Source of the DNA: Candidatus Woesearchaeota archaeon
Lineage (GTDB): Archaea > Nanobdellota > Nanobdellia > Woesearchaeales > ARS49
DNA: 48,488 bases
Direction: 5' to 3'
Assembly: GCA_014729555.1 (NCBI GenBank)
Contig: WJJT01000043.1
Location: forward strand, 1 to 48,488
Shown here piece after piece: positions 27,963 to 35,959 of this stretch. The notes beneath the pieces were generated by a model. The model did not search any database. It saw nothing but the letters and a program-made list of their open reading frames with translations, and was not told where the DNA came from. Position 1 is the first letter of the stretch; each line of letters begins with the position of its first letter. The position numbers and the translations under genes are program-made.

Positions 27963-28304
27963 ATGGAAAAAGAAAATGCACTGGAAAAGGTAATTGATGC
28001 ATATCAAAAGATTGCAGAAAGCGAAGAAATACCAGCAGAGGTAGGCTTAGCAATGTATGCAATACTTGCTGACAAGATGGGGCTTACAGAAGAACAGAAA
28101 TCACCGCTATATGCAGGGCTTGCAGTAGGGTATGCAAAGCTTGCAGAAGAGCTAAGCGGAGATGCAAAAGAGACTGCAGCAGCAGTATCACAAATGTACA
28201 TGGCAATAGCAACGAACCAGTATCAGAGCATAATCCAGGCAAAACAAGAGTATGCATCACCTGAACAGGTTCTTGATTACAAAACTGCTGAAAAAGCAGC
28301 ATAA
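27963..28304 (+). CDS. Small all-helical Ala-rich protein
   Basis: MEKENALEKVIDAYQKIAESEEIPAEVGLAMYAILADKMGL; start may be 27954. Confidence 0.65.
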   Translation: MEKENALEKVIDAYQKIAESEEIPAEVGLAMYAILADKMGLTEEQKSPLYAGLAVGYAKLAEELSGDAKETAAAVSQMYMAIATNQYQSIIQAKQEYASPEQVLDYKTAEKAA

Positions 28305-28319
28305 TAGGAGGACAATAAA

Positions 28320-28550
28320 ATGGCAAAAAAACCAGCAAAATCAGAAGGAAGTGAAGAAGAGCAGATAGGATTTCACAAAGGAGCCCTCACAACACTGGCA
28401 AAAGAGAGGCAGGAGCTCACAAGAATGCTCGGCATAGTAGAACAGCTTATGCAGATGCACATAAAAGGGTTAAAAGAGTTAGGAATAGACCTTGAGGCAG
28501 AGGCACAAAAAGCTTCAAAGAAAAAACCTTTAGAAGCAGAACTAAAGTAG
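28320..28550 (+). CDS. Small helical uncharacterised protein
   Basis: RBS-like aggagg upstream; 76 aa, operon context. Confidence 0.6.
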   Translation: MAKKPAKSEGSEEEQIGFHKGALTTLAKERQELTRMLGIVEQLMQMHIKGLKELGIDLEAEAQKASKKKPLEAELK

Positions 28551-28551
28551 A

Positions 28552-28896
28552 ATGAAGAATAAAAAAGAGAAAGAAAGAATAAAATATGAAAAAACAGAAC
28601 AGTACGAGCCTAAAAAAGAGGCACCAATACAATATAATCAAAAACAGGATGAGCCTGCAAGAGAAAACTTTGAAATCTCAAAATACGGCGCAAGAGGAAG
28701 GCCAACAACACACAAGGATTATGCCCAGCCAGAAGCAATAACTGTTAATGCAATCTACAAGATGCTTGACCCAAGAACAATGTATATTCATAATGACCCA
28801 AACCTGGCAATGAGAAATTACGCAGCACCAGCAATGAAAAATTACTCACAAACGCCTTCTTCAGGAAGTTACAAAGGAGGAAAAAAAGCAGCATAA
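28552..28896 (+). CDS. Disordered uncharacterised protein with THKDYAQP motif
   Basis: RPTTHKDYAQPEAI shared with next gene. Confidence 0.55.
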   Translation: MKNKKEKERIKYEKTEQYEPKKEAPIQYNQKQDEPARENFEISKYGARGRPTTHKDYAQPEAITVNAIYKMLDPRTMYIHNDPNLAMRNYAAPAMKNYSQTPSSGSYKGGKKAA

Positions 28897-28897
28897 A

Positions 28898-29773
28898 ATG
28901 TATGGAAACAACTCAAGCGGATATGGAAGTTCAGGAGGATGCGGTTATGGCAGAAGCATGACTGCAATCTATGGAGGCCAGCCGCAGAGCATGTATTCTT
29001 CAGGACCTGAAAAAAGCGCATACAGCGGGGCAGGCTATGGATCTGCAGAAGGAAAAGCAACATCACACGAAGACTATGCACAGCCAAGCATGCTTGAAAC
29101 AGCAATAGAAGACGTAAAACCAATCAAAACAGCACACAATTACATGTCAGGAAAAGACAGGACACAATTATACCTAAACAGCAAAAACAAATACATATCA
29201 CCAGACGTATTCCTGTCACCAGCAAGGCCGACAACACCAGTGATTGAAAACACAGCAGAAGTAATGCCATACATAAGAGAGGCATTTGAAAGAGTCACAG
29301 GAGAAACATTCCCAGAAGACATCCTGAAAATCCGCGTGCTAGACGACAAGGCATTTGAAAAAGCGCACAAAGGAGGAAGATGCGGGCCAGGAATACAGGG
29401 ATTTGCGCTAAACAGGCAGGGAAAAGGAATCAATGAAGTGTTTGTGAGAAAAAACCATCTTGACAGGATGATGCTCACAATCGGGCACGAGATAGGGCAC
29501 GTGATGAGCCCAACACTGCCAGACAACAGGGATGAAGAAGCAAAAGCATTTGCATTCTCAATAGCATGGATGGACGCAATAAAAGAACACAACATAGCAG
29601 GAATAGGAAACTCAGTACTGCCAAACCCGGCAAGAAACGGGCTGCACGATGTAGCATACGAATACCTGCTGGAACTGATACACCAAGGAAAACAAGACGC
29701 AATAAAACTATTCAAGGACATAGCAAGCGGAGCAGTATCAATAACAAAGAGACTTGAGGTGATACACCTATGA
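28898..29773 (+). CDS. HExxH zinc metallopeptidase-like protein with Gly/Tyr/Ser-rich N-terminus
   Basis: MMLTIGHEIGHVMSP; N-terminal MYGNNSSGYGSSGGCGYG and TSHEDYAQP. Confidence 0.78.
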   Translation: MYGNNSSGYGSSGGCGYGRSMTAIYGGQPQSMYSSGPEKSAYSGAGYGSAEGKATSHEDYAQPSMLETAIEDVKPIKTAHNYMSGKDRTQLYLNSKNKYISPDVFLSPARPTTPVIENTAEVMPYIREAFERVTGETFPEDILKIRVLDDKAFEKAHKGGRCGPGIQGFALNRQGKGINEVFVRKNHLDRMMLTIGHEIGHVMSPTLPDNRDEEAKAFAFSIAWMDAIKEHNIAGIGNSVLPNPARNGLHDVAYEYLLELIHQGKQDAIKLFKDIASGAVSITKRLEVIHL

Positions 29774-29844
29774 AAATCGAGTACAGAAACAGGAAAGAGA
29801 CAGCAACAGCAAGCTATGATCCTAAAATAAATTATATAATATAG
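29770..29844 (+). CDS. 24-aa small ORF (ATGA-overlapping start) - real small protein or gene remnant
   Basis: MKIEYRNRKETATASYDPKINYII*, overlaps preceding stop by 4 nt. Confidence 0.3.
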   Translation: MKIEYRNRKETATASYDPKINYII

Positions 29845-29859
29845 GAGGTCATGATCAAA

Positions 29860-31782
29860 ATGGCAAAGAAAAAAACCACAAAAAAAGAAAAAGTAGAACC
29901 AAAGATTCCAGATTCACGAAACGAAGCTTTGCGAAAGAAAAAAACAAAGAAAGAAGGAAAAGAAGGCAAAAAACAAAAAGAAGAGCTTCCAAAAGAACTA
30001 GAGGAAAAACTTCCGCCAGACGTGAAGAAAAGACTGATACAGGTAAAGCAGAAGCTCGATAAATTCAAGAAACAGACACTTGAAAAATTTGACAAATACA
30101 TAATGGGAATGGCGCTGCTGCCGCCTCCAAAACCAAAAGAAGGCGAAGAGCAAAAGCCGGAAGACAAAGACAAGCTGAATGTCCTTATTCTTATTGACGA
30201 CTCAGAACCGCACAAGATGAACAAAACAGAGCTGAAAGACAAGCTCACAGCAATAATGGACAACACTGCAAAAGAGATTGACAAGAACATCACCCCTGAA
30301 ACAATACTCATATCAGAATTATGGCAGAACTGCTATGACGGAAAATACGATATGCTCAAGCTGTTTGCAATGGCCGCTCCTATCCATGACACAGGAATGC
30401 TTGCAGCAATAAAAATAGCAGAAGTGCACAAGAACATGGTCCTCAAGAAATTCGAGAAATATATCGTAGCTTATGTTCTTGCAGGAAGCCTGGTTCAAGG
30501 CAGGGCAACACCAGAATCAGACATAGACGTCTTCCTGATAATCGACGACACAGATGTCAAGAAAATGACAAGAGCAGAACTGAAAGACAAGCTAAGAGCC
30601 ATTATCGTAGGCATGGGCCTGGAGGCAGGAGAGGCGACAGGAATAAGAAACAAGATAAACATACAGGTCTACATCCTGACTGACTTCTGGGACAGCATGA
30701 GAGAGGCAAACCCTGTAATCTTCACGTTCCTGCGCGACGGAGTGCCTTTCTATGACAGAGGAATCTTCATGCCGTGGAAACAGCTATTGAAAATGGGCAA
30801 GATAAAGCCAAGCCCAGAGGCAATAGACATGTACATGAGCTCTGGAGAGCAGATGCTGACAAGAGTAAAAGAAAAACTAAGAAACATAGGCACAGAAGAC
30901 TTCTTCTGGAGCACATTCACACCAAGCCAGGCAGCGCTCATGCTTTACGGCGTAGCACCGCCAGCACCAAAAGAGACAGCAGAGATGATGAGAAACGTGT
31001 TTGTGAAAAAAGAGAAACTGCTTGAGGAAAAAGACATCAAAGTCCTGGAAAAAGTCCTTCAGGTAAGAAAAGAGTCAGAGCACGGAACAAAAAAAGCAAT
31101 CTCAGGAAAAGAAATAGACGAGCTTGTGGATGCGTGCGACAAATACCTGAAAAGACTCAGAAGACTTTTCACACAGATAGAAAAAATCAGGCAGGAAGAA
31201 TCAGTGCTTCACATGTACGAGACCATCATAACCATTGTAAGGGACATCCTGGCAATGGAGGGCGAGGAAAAAATCCCAGAGGAAAGCCTTGTAAAGCTGT
31301 TTGAGACAGCCTGTGTAGAGCCTGCAAAAATACCTGCAAAATACTGCAGGATACTGCAGGAAATCACCAAGGCAAAAAAAGACTTTGACGCAGGAAAGCT
31401 AAGCAAGACAGACATAGAAAAAGTCAAGAAAACAGGAAGAGACCTCATCAAGTACCTTGTGGAATACATGCAGAGAAAACGCGGCAAGGAACTTGAGAAA
31501 GCAAAAGTGAAAATAAAGTACGGCGACAACTTTGGCGAACTGACTCTTCTTGGAGACAAGGCATTCCTTGTCAAAGACATGGACAAAGAGCAAAAAACCA
31601 TAGAAAAAGCAAAGATAAAAGAAGACGGCTCACTAGGACCAATGCAGAAATCAAGCTGGGAAGAGCTTGAAAAAGCACTGGCAGAAACAAAGATTCCTCA
31701 AAAGGTATTCATCAAAGAGCCTGTTTTCGAGAGCCTTCGCAGGATATTTGGAAAAGATGTAGAGGTTTTGGTGCAAAACTAA
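29860..31782 (+). CDS. Degenerate NTase + MNT-type nucleotidyltransferase + HEPN-like multidomain protein
   Basis: AGSLVQGRATPESDIDVFLIIDD (GSx…SDID); RKESEH = RX4H; upstream degenerate copy LNVLILIDDSEPHKMNKTELKDKLTAI. Confidence 0.75.
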   Translation: MAKKKTTKKEKVEPKIPDSRNEALRKKKTKKEGKEGKKQKEELPKELEEKLPPDVKKRLIQVKQKLDKFKKQTLEKFDKYIMGMALLPPPKPKEGEEQKPEDKDKLNVLILIDDSEPHKMNKTELKDKLTAIMDNTAKEIDKNITPETILISELWQNCYDGKYDMLKLFAMAAPIHDTGMLAAIKIAEVHKNMVLKKFEKYIVAYVLAGSLVQGRATPESDIDVFLIIDDTDVKKMTRAELKDKLRAIIVGMGLEAGEATGIRNKINIQVYILTDFWDSMREANPVIFTFLRDGVPFYDRGIFMPWKQLLKMGKIKPSPEAIDMYMSSGEQMLTRVKEKLRNIGTEDFFWSTFTPSQAALMLYGVAPPAPKETAEMMRNVFVKKEKLLEEKDIKVLEKVLQVRKESEHGTKKAISGKEIDELVDACDKYLKRLRRLFTQIEKIRQEESVLHMYETIITIVRDILAMEGEEKIPEESLVKLFETACVEPAKIPAKYCRILQEITKAKKDFDAGKLSKTDIEKVKKTGRDLIKYLVEYMQRKRGKELEKAKVKIKYGDNFGELTLLGDKAFLVKDMDKEQKTIEKAKIKEDGSLGPMQKSSWEELEKALAETKIPQKVFIKEPVFESLRRIFGKDVEVLVQN

Positions 31783-32147
31783 ACCTTTCTTTCTTTTTTC
31801 CAAAATCCTGTTCCACGCCTGTGCATAATCTGGTCAGTGACTATCAAAGTTGATTTATACGCAAGATCATTTTTATCTCCAGAATAACTCTCATGCTCTC
31901 TGGCCGCGTATGTAACCAACTTGTCTGCATACGGCTTTGTGTCAAAACCCCTTTCTTTAAGGCCCTGCAGTACGCGCACCACATACTGTATAGATTTCTG
32001 CACGTTCTCAGGATCCTCAATAGTATACCTGTCCTGAAACTGGCTGATTAAAGTCTGTATAAATGTCTTTGCAGCAGCATCTGAATCTATCCCAGCAATT
32101 GACTCATCTATTGCAACATCATCTAAAGTACCTGTTTCTGTATCCAT
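31779..32147 (-). CDS. Uncharacterised helical protein, possible paralogue of 32210..32413
   Basis: VQKSIQYVVRVLQGLKERGFDTKPYADKLVTYA. Confidence 0.55.
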   Translation of the reverse strand: MDTETGTLDDVAIDESIAGIDSDAAAKTFIQTLISQFQDRYTIEDPENVQKSIQYVVRVLQGLKERGFDTKPYADKLVTYAAREHESYSGDKNDLAYKSTLIVTDQIMHRRGTGFWKKERKV

Positions 32148-32209
32148 AATCTCTTCACCTCACTAAATTTTCAAGGTTTTGCACTTGTTTAAATACTTTT
32201 TGGTGTGCC

Positions 32210-32413
32210 CTAATCAGTCATTATATCAACAACTTCATTGAGATAAGGGGTGGTGTCATGGCCTTCCTGCTCTAAATACAAAAGAAGATTGAAAACCTTT
32301 TTCTGAACATCAACCTTTTCCGGAAGAGGGGCCTTGCTAGAGTATATCGTCCTTAGACTGCGTAAAGCATATTTTGCCCTCTCATCAAATGTTACTGTGT
32401 CTTCTAAATCCAT
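32210..32413 (-). CDS. Uncharacterised small helical protein
   Basis: VQKKVFNLLLYLEQEGHDTTPYLNEVVDIM resembles neighbouring ORF. Confidence 0.5.
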   Translation of the reverse strand: MDLEDTVTFDERAKYALRSLRTIYSSKAPLPEKVDVQKKVFNLLLYLEQEGHDTTPYLNEVVDIMTD

Positions 32414-32542
32414 ATAATTTCACTCACAAAAACTTTTCTGACTTAGGGGGCGTTTATATAGTTTTGCATTTCTTTTCACCACCCCCCAGTTCAAAAGAAT
32501 GTTTATAAGCAGGATTATGTTACTGTTTTATGGGGTGATTAA

Positions 32543-33082
32543 ATGGATACAGGCTATAAAGTCGGTGATGCAATAACAACAAATCCAGTAACAGTAAAGC
32601 CAGGGACATCATTAAAGCAATGCGCTGAACTGATGGCAAAAAAGCACGTGGGCTCAATACTTGTGGAAGAAAAAGGAGAGATAGTCGGCATACTCTCTGA
32701 ACAGGACATTGTAAGAAAAGCAGTTGCAAAAGGAACAGCAGGAAAGAAAAAAGTAAAAGACCTGATGGAAAAAAACCTCGTCATAATCACCCCAGACAAA
32801 GACCTCTTTGAGGCAATAAGAGTCATGCGCGATTACAACATAAGACACCTTCCAGTGATGCACAAAGGCAAATTCCTGGGCCTTATAACAATGAAAGACA
32901 TACTCAAACTGGAGCCAGACCTGTTTGACCTCCTGGTTGAAAAATTCGAGGTAAGGGAAGAGGGAAAAATACTGCGTGCAAGAGAGGAAGAAGGCATATG
33001 CGAATTATGCGGGGAATACACAGAGACACTTGAATACACAGACGGGATACAGGCGTGCCCTGACTGCAAAGAAGAACTATGA
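32543..33082 (+). CDS. CBS-domain-pair protein with C-terminal zinc-ribbon
   Basis: VGDAITTNPVTVKPGTSLKQCAELMAKKHVGSILVEE…DIVRK; CELCGEY…CPDCKE. Confidence 0.88.
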   Translation: MDTGYKVGDAITTNPVTVKPGTSLKQCAELMAKKHVGSILVEEKGEIVGILSEQDIVRKAVAKGTAGKKKVKDLMEKNLVIITPDKDLFEAIRVMRDYNIRHLPVMHKGKFLGLITMKDILKLEPDLFDLLVEKFEVREEGKILRAREEEGICELCGEYTETLEYTDGIQACPDCKEEL

Positions 33083-33354
33083 AGCAAATGCACCTGATAG
33101 TTTCAGGAAAAGTGCAGGGTGTTTTCTTCAGGGATTATGTAAAAAAAACAGCAGAGTCCCTGGGACTGAAAGGCTGGGTAAGGAATAACTCCAGCGGAAC
33201 AGTAGAAGCTGTGGCAGAAGGCAATGAAGAAACACTGAAGAAATTATTAGAGAAGTGCAAAGAAGGGCCTTCTGCAGCAAGAGTTGAGGATATTTCTGTT
33301 GACTGGAAAGAAGGCACAGGAGAATTCAGGGAATTTTTAATAATATTTAAATAG
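33079..33354 (+). CDS. acyP: Acylphosphatase
   Basis: VSGKVQGVFFRDYVKKTAESLGLKGWVRNNSSGTVEAVAEG. Confidence 0.93.
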   Translation: MKQMHLIVSGKVQGVFFRDYVKKTAESLGLKGWVRNNSSGTVEAVAEGNEETLKKLLEKCKEGPSAARVEDISVDWKEGTGEFREFLIIFK

Positions 33355-33382
33355 TAGAAAAACAAAGTGAATATGCAAAGAG

Positions 33383-34012
33383 GTGTTGAGGATAGATTAC
33401 CATAAAAAATTACATTATCTGATTCTTGCAGGCATATTATTAGTTGCAATAATAGGGGCTGCAGTCTCGCACGACCAAACACCAACAGGAATGACACCAA
33501 TGAGCATAGAAGTGCCGTATTATGCACAAAAAGAAAACGGATATTACCCGCAGGGAAATGTAAAACAGGCGCCCTCTTACCCTGAAAAAGGGCCTGCACA
33601 GGCACACAAGATAGAAGCAATGGATTATGTGCAATACTTTTTTGGAACAGCAACATTCTTTTATCCAGAAGACCCCTGCGCAAAAGTAATAGAAGAACAG
33701 TTGAATCGCGTAAACCTCCTTGAGACAGCAAGAATAGAGACATTCAGCGGAGGAGACGGCAGGTTCACAGACAAATACAGGACACTCCTTTTTGAAGGAG
33801 AAAAAATGGTAGGACAAATCACAATGGTGCAGGGCTTTGGCGACCCAAACAAGGTAAAACTGTTCTATGAAATATCAAAAGCAATCGTAAGCATCAATGC
33901 ATGGCAGGAAAACATGAAATTAAGGATAGAGCTTGAGGGGCTGCATGAAGGGGAAGACATATTCTTTACGCACGGAAGCCTCAAGGTATTTGATTTCCAG
34001 TGCAGTTTTTGA
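33383..34012 (+). CDS. Secreted/membrane-anchored uncharacterised protein (GTG or TTG start)
   Basis: N-terminal TM LHYLILAGILLVAIIGAAVS. Confidence 0.6.
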   Translation: MLRIDYHKKLHYLILAGILLVAIIGAAVSHDQTPTGMTPMSIEVPYYAQKENGYYPQGNVKQAPSYPEKGPAQAHKIEAMDYVQYFFGTATFFYPEDPCAKVIEEQLNRVNLLETARIETFSGGDGRFTDKYRTLLFEGEKMVGQITMVQGFGDPNKVKLFYEISKAIVSINAWQENMKLRIELEGLHEGEDIFFTHGSLKVFDFQCSF

Positions 34013-34122
34013 TATTAAAAGAAAGCTTTTTAAACAAAGTGAATTCTTAATTCTTTACCAGGCACCCAATTTTGCGGGCAGCGCCAAACTAGTCTGGCTG
34101 GTCTGCAAAACCTGCGGTTTTT

Positions 34123-34295
34123 GCGGGGGTAGCAAAGCCTGGTCAAATTGGGATAGCGTGTTATTCCAAGACTTAATGCGCAGGACTTAAGAGGCGACAC
34201 AAGCTTACAGAGCTTGAGAAATCCTGTCCCTTAGTGGGTCCGAGATGAATTTGGCTATTCAAATTCACGGAAAGGTTCGAATCCCTCCCCCCGCA
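34123..34295 (+). tRNA. tRNA-Leu(UAA) interrupted by three ~29-nt introns
   Basis: Acceptor GCGGGGG/CCCCCGC+A; D-arm GCA-AAGCCTGGTCAAA-TGC; anticodon arm CAGGA-CTTAAGA-TCCTG; variable arm TCCCTTAGTGGGTCC; T-arm GAGGG-TTCGAAT-CCCTC. Introns 34148-34176, 34192-34220, 34245-34273; mature length 86 nt. Confidence 0.85.
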
Positions 34296-34302
34296 CTATT
34301 TT

Positions 34303-35049
34303 TTACAACAAATTCTTAGAAAGCATATCCATTGCCTCGCCATATTTTTCCTCATACAGCTCCCACAATGGAAGGAATAATTCTATTACTATCGGACCCT
34401 TGAATTTCTTGAGTTCTTCAATTATCTTTGATTTAAGCAGGTCTCCTGTAAAAGGAACCATGTGGTCCTGGCCGTCCTTGAAGTCATGCAGATGAATGAC
34501 CTTTATCTTGCCCCTGAACTTCTTGTAATACTCATACGGGTCAATACCTGTCTTAAAAGCATGGCCAGTATCAAGGCAGAACAGGACCTCTGGAAAAATC
34601 TTTAAGACTTCCTCAATCTTTTCAATGCTTGTGCAGACAGCAGAAAAGCCCTCCCAGACAAACTCATTCTCAATGCAGAAATAAATATTATTTTCTTTTA
34701 ATTTTTTAATTAACTTGTTCATCTCTTCTTTATGATTTATCATGTCCTCTGTTATGTGCTGAACATAATACCTGACTTCTGCAAGCTTCATCATCTCAAG
34801 CATGTCATTGAAACGCCCACTAAATGTCCTGAAATCAAGGCCATAGCAGTGAAACTCCTCAATGCTCATGCCAGCATCCTTAACAACCTCAAGATCTCTT
34901 TTGAAGATTTCCAAAGGAGCCCCATCCCTGACCATCTTATAGATAGTGGTGTTAGGGTCATAACGAATCATCTTATAGCCAAGCTTGTTCAGAATACGAA
35001 TATTATTCTTCATGTCAATAACCGGCCATGGTTTAGCGCAAATAATCAT
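34303..35049 (-). CDS. Sugar phosphate isomerase/epimerase-like (AP endonuclease family 2 TIM barrel)
   Basis: NIYFCIENEFVWEG…EVLFCLDTGHAFKTG…KVIHLHDFKDGQDHMVPFTGDL. Confidence 0.82.
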   Translation of the reverse strand: MIICAKPWPVIDMKNNIRILNKLGYKMIRYDPNTTIYKMVRDGAPLEIFKRDLEVVKDAGMSIEEFHCYGLDFRTFSGRFNDMLEMMKLAEVRYYVQHITEDMINHKEEMNKLIKKLKENNIYFCIENEFVWEGFSAVCTSIEKIEEVLKIFPEVLFCLDTGHAFKTGIDPYEYYKKFRGKIKVIHLHDFKDGQDHMVPFTGDLLKSKIIEELKKFKGPIVIELFLPLWELYEEKYGEAMDMLSKNLL

Positions 35050-35082
35050 ACCTAGAACGAATATCCCAAAATATAAAAAACT

Positions 35083-35310
35083 TTACTTTGCGATGATCAT
35101 AGTTGAAGTCAGCTTAACGCCAGGCAAAGAGCGAATCTTTTCCATCACAAAAGTTCCCAAAGCCTCTGGAGCAGGCAGTTCAAGCTTTGCAATGACATCC
35201 CATTCTCCAAACAAAATATGCACTTCTTTCACTTCTGGCAAAGCCTTCAAGGCCTCGTAAATATCACTCTCTTTTGCACCATCCAATCCTATCTGCACAT
35301 AAGCATGCAT
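35083..35310 (-). CDS. Stand-alone Lrp/AsnC ligand-binding (RAM) domain protein
   Basis: AYVQIGLDGAKESDIYEALKALPEVKEVHILFGEWDVIAKLELPAPEALGTFV. Confidence 0.85.
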   Translation of the reverse strand: MHAYVQIGLDGAKESDIYEALKALPEVKEVHILFGEWDVIAKLELPAPEALGTFVMEKIRSLPGVKLTSTMIIAK

Positions 35311-35545
35311 TTATTTCACCCCCTGTAAAAATTGGCAAGATAATCCAGTTTATAAGTTTTTTGACAGAAAACACGCTAAACCAAGCCTTGCAAGGATGTC
35401 CTTTGGACAAAATGGCTCGCAGCAAAGCTGCTCATGATTCATATATGCAGAAAAACACATAACAATATGCAATTGTATCTGTGCAAAGCACCCCAACTAT
35501 TAGAAAAACTTTAAATATCACTCGCAAAACTTAAATATAATATAT

Positions 35546-35631
35546 GCCTCCGTGGCTTAGTAGTATAGCGCAGCCTTGGTAAGTATTACACAAAAAGGCT
35601 GAGGTCGCGGGTGCAACTCCCGCCGGAGGCT
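35546..35631 (+). tRNA. tRNA-Thr(GGU) with ~14-nt anticodon-loop intron
   Basis: GCCTCCG/CGGAGGC; D-arm GCTT…AGC; CAGCC-TTGGTA[agtattacacaaaa]A-GGCTG; T-arm GCGGG-TGCAACT-CCCGC; discriminator T. Confidence 0.88.
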
Positions 35632-35634
35632 TTC

Positions 35635-35931
35635 ATGAAAAAAGAGCTGATGTTAATACTGTGTTTGCTTGTTTTAACCAGCTGCAGTTCTCAGATGACA
35701 GGAGGATTTAACGAGCCAATAGCGCCCTGCAGGGACACAGACGGGGGAGCAAACTTCTACAGGCATGGAAAAGCAATAGACTATTACATGATACACAATG
35801 ATTACTGCGCAGGCAATACCTTGTTTGAAGGGGTGTGCGCAACATTCCAGCGATCCGGCTATGTAATCCACGAATGCGAGAACGGCTGCCAAAAAGGGGT
35901 GTGCAAACAGAAAAATATAAATACTAAATAA
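35635..35931 (+). CDS. Small lipoprotein
   Basis: MKKELMLILCLLVLTSCSS lipobox; CRDTDGGANFYRHG…VCKQ. Confidence 0.75.
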   Translation: MKKELMLILCLLVLTSCSSQMTGGFNEPIAPCRDTDGGANFYRHGKAIDYYMIHNDYCAGNTLFEGVCATFQRSGYVIHECENGCQKGVCKQKNINTK

Positions 35932-35959
35932 AACAAAAAAATATTAAAGAGGTGAAATC

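Noticed and set aside
29140-29721. 193-aa minus-strand ORF
   Set aside because: Antisense of the HEIGH metallopeptidase; no recognisable motifs.
34074-34120. Second tRNA gene (tgcgggcagcgccaaactagtctgg resembles a tRNA 5' half)
   Set aside because: No matching acceptor, anticodon or T-arm; kept only as a structured leader or possible partial duplicate.
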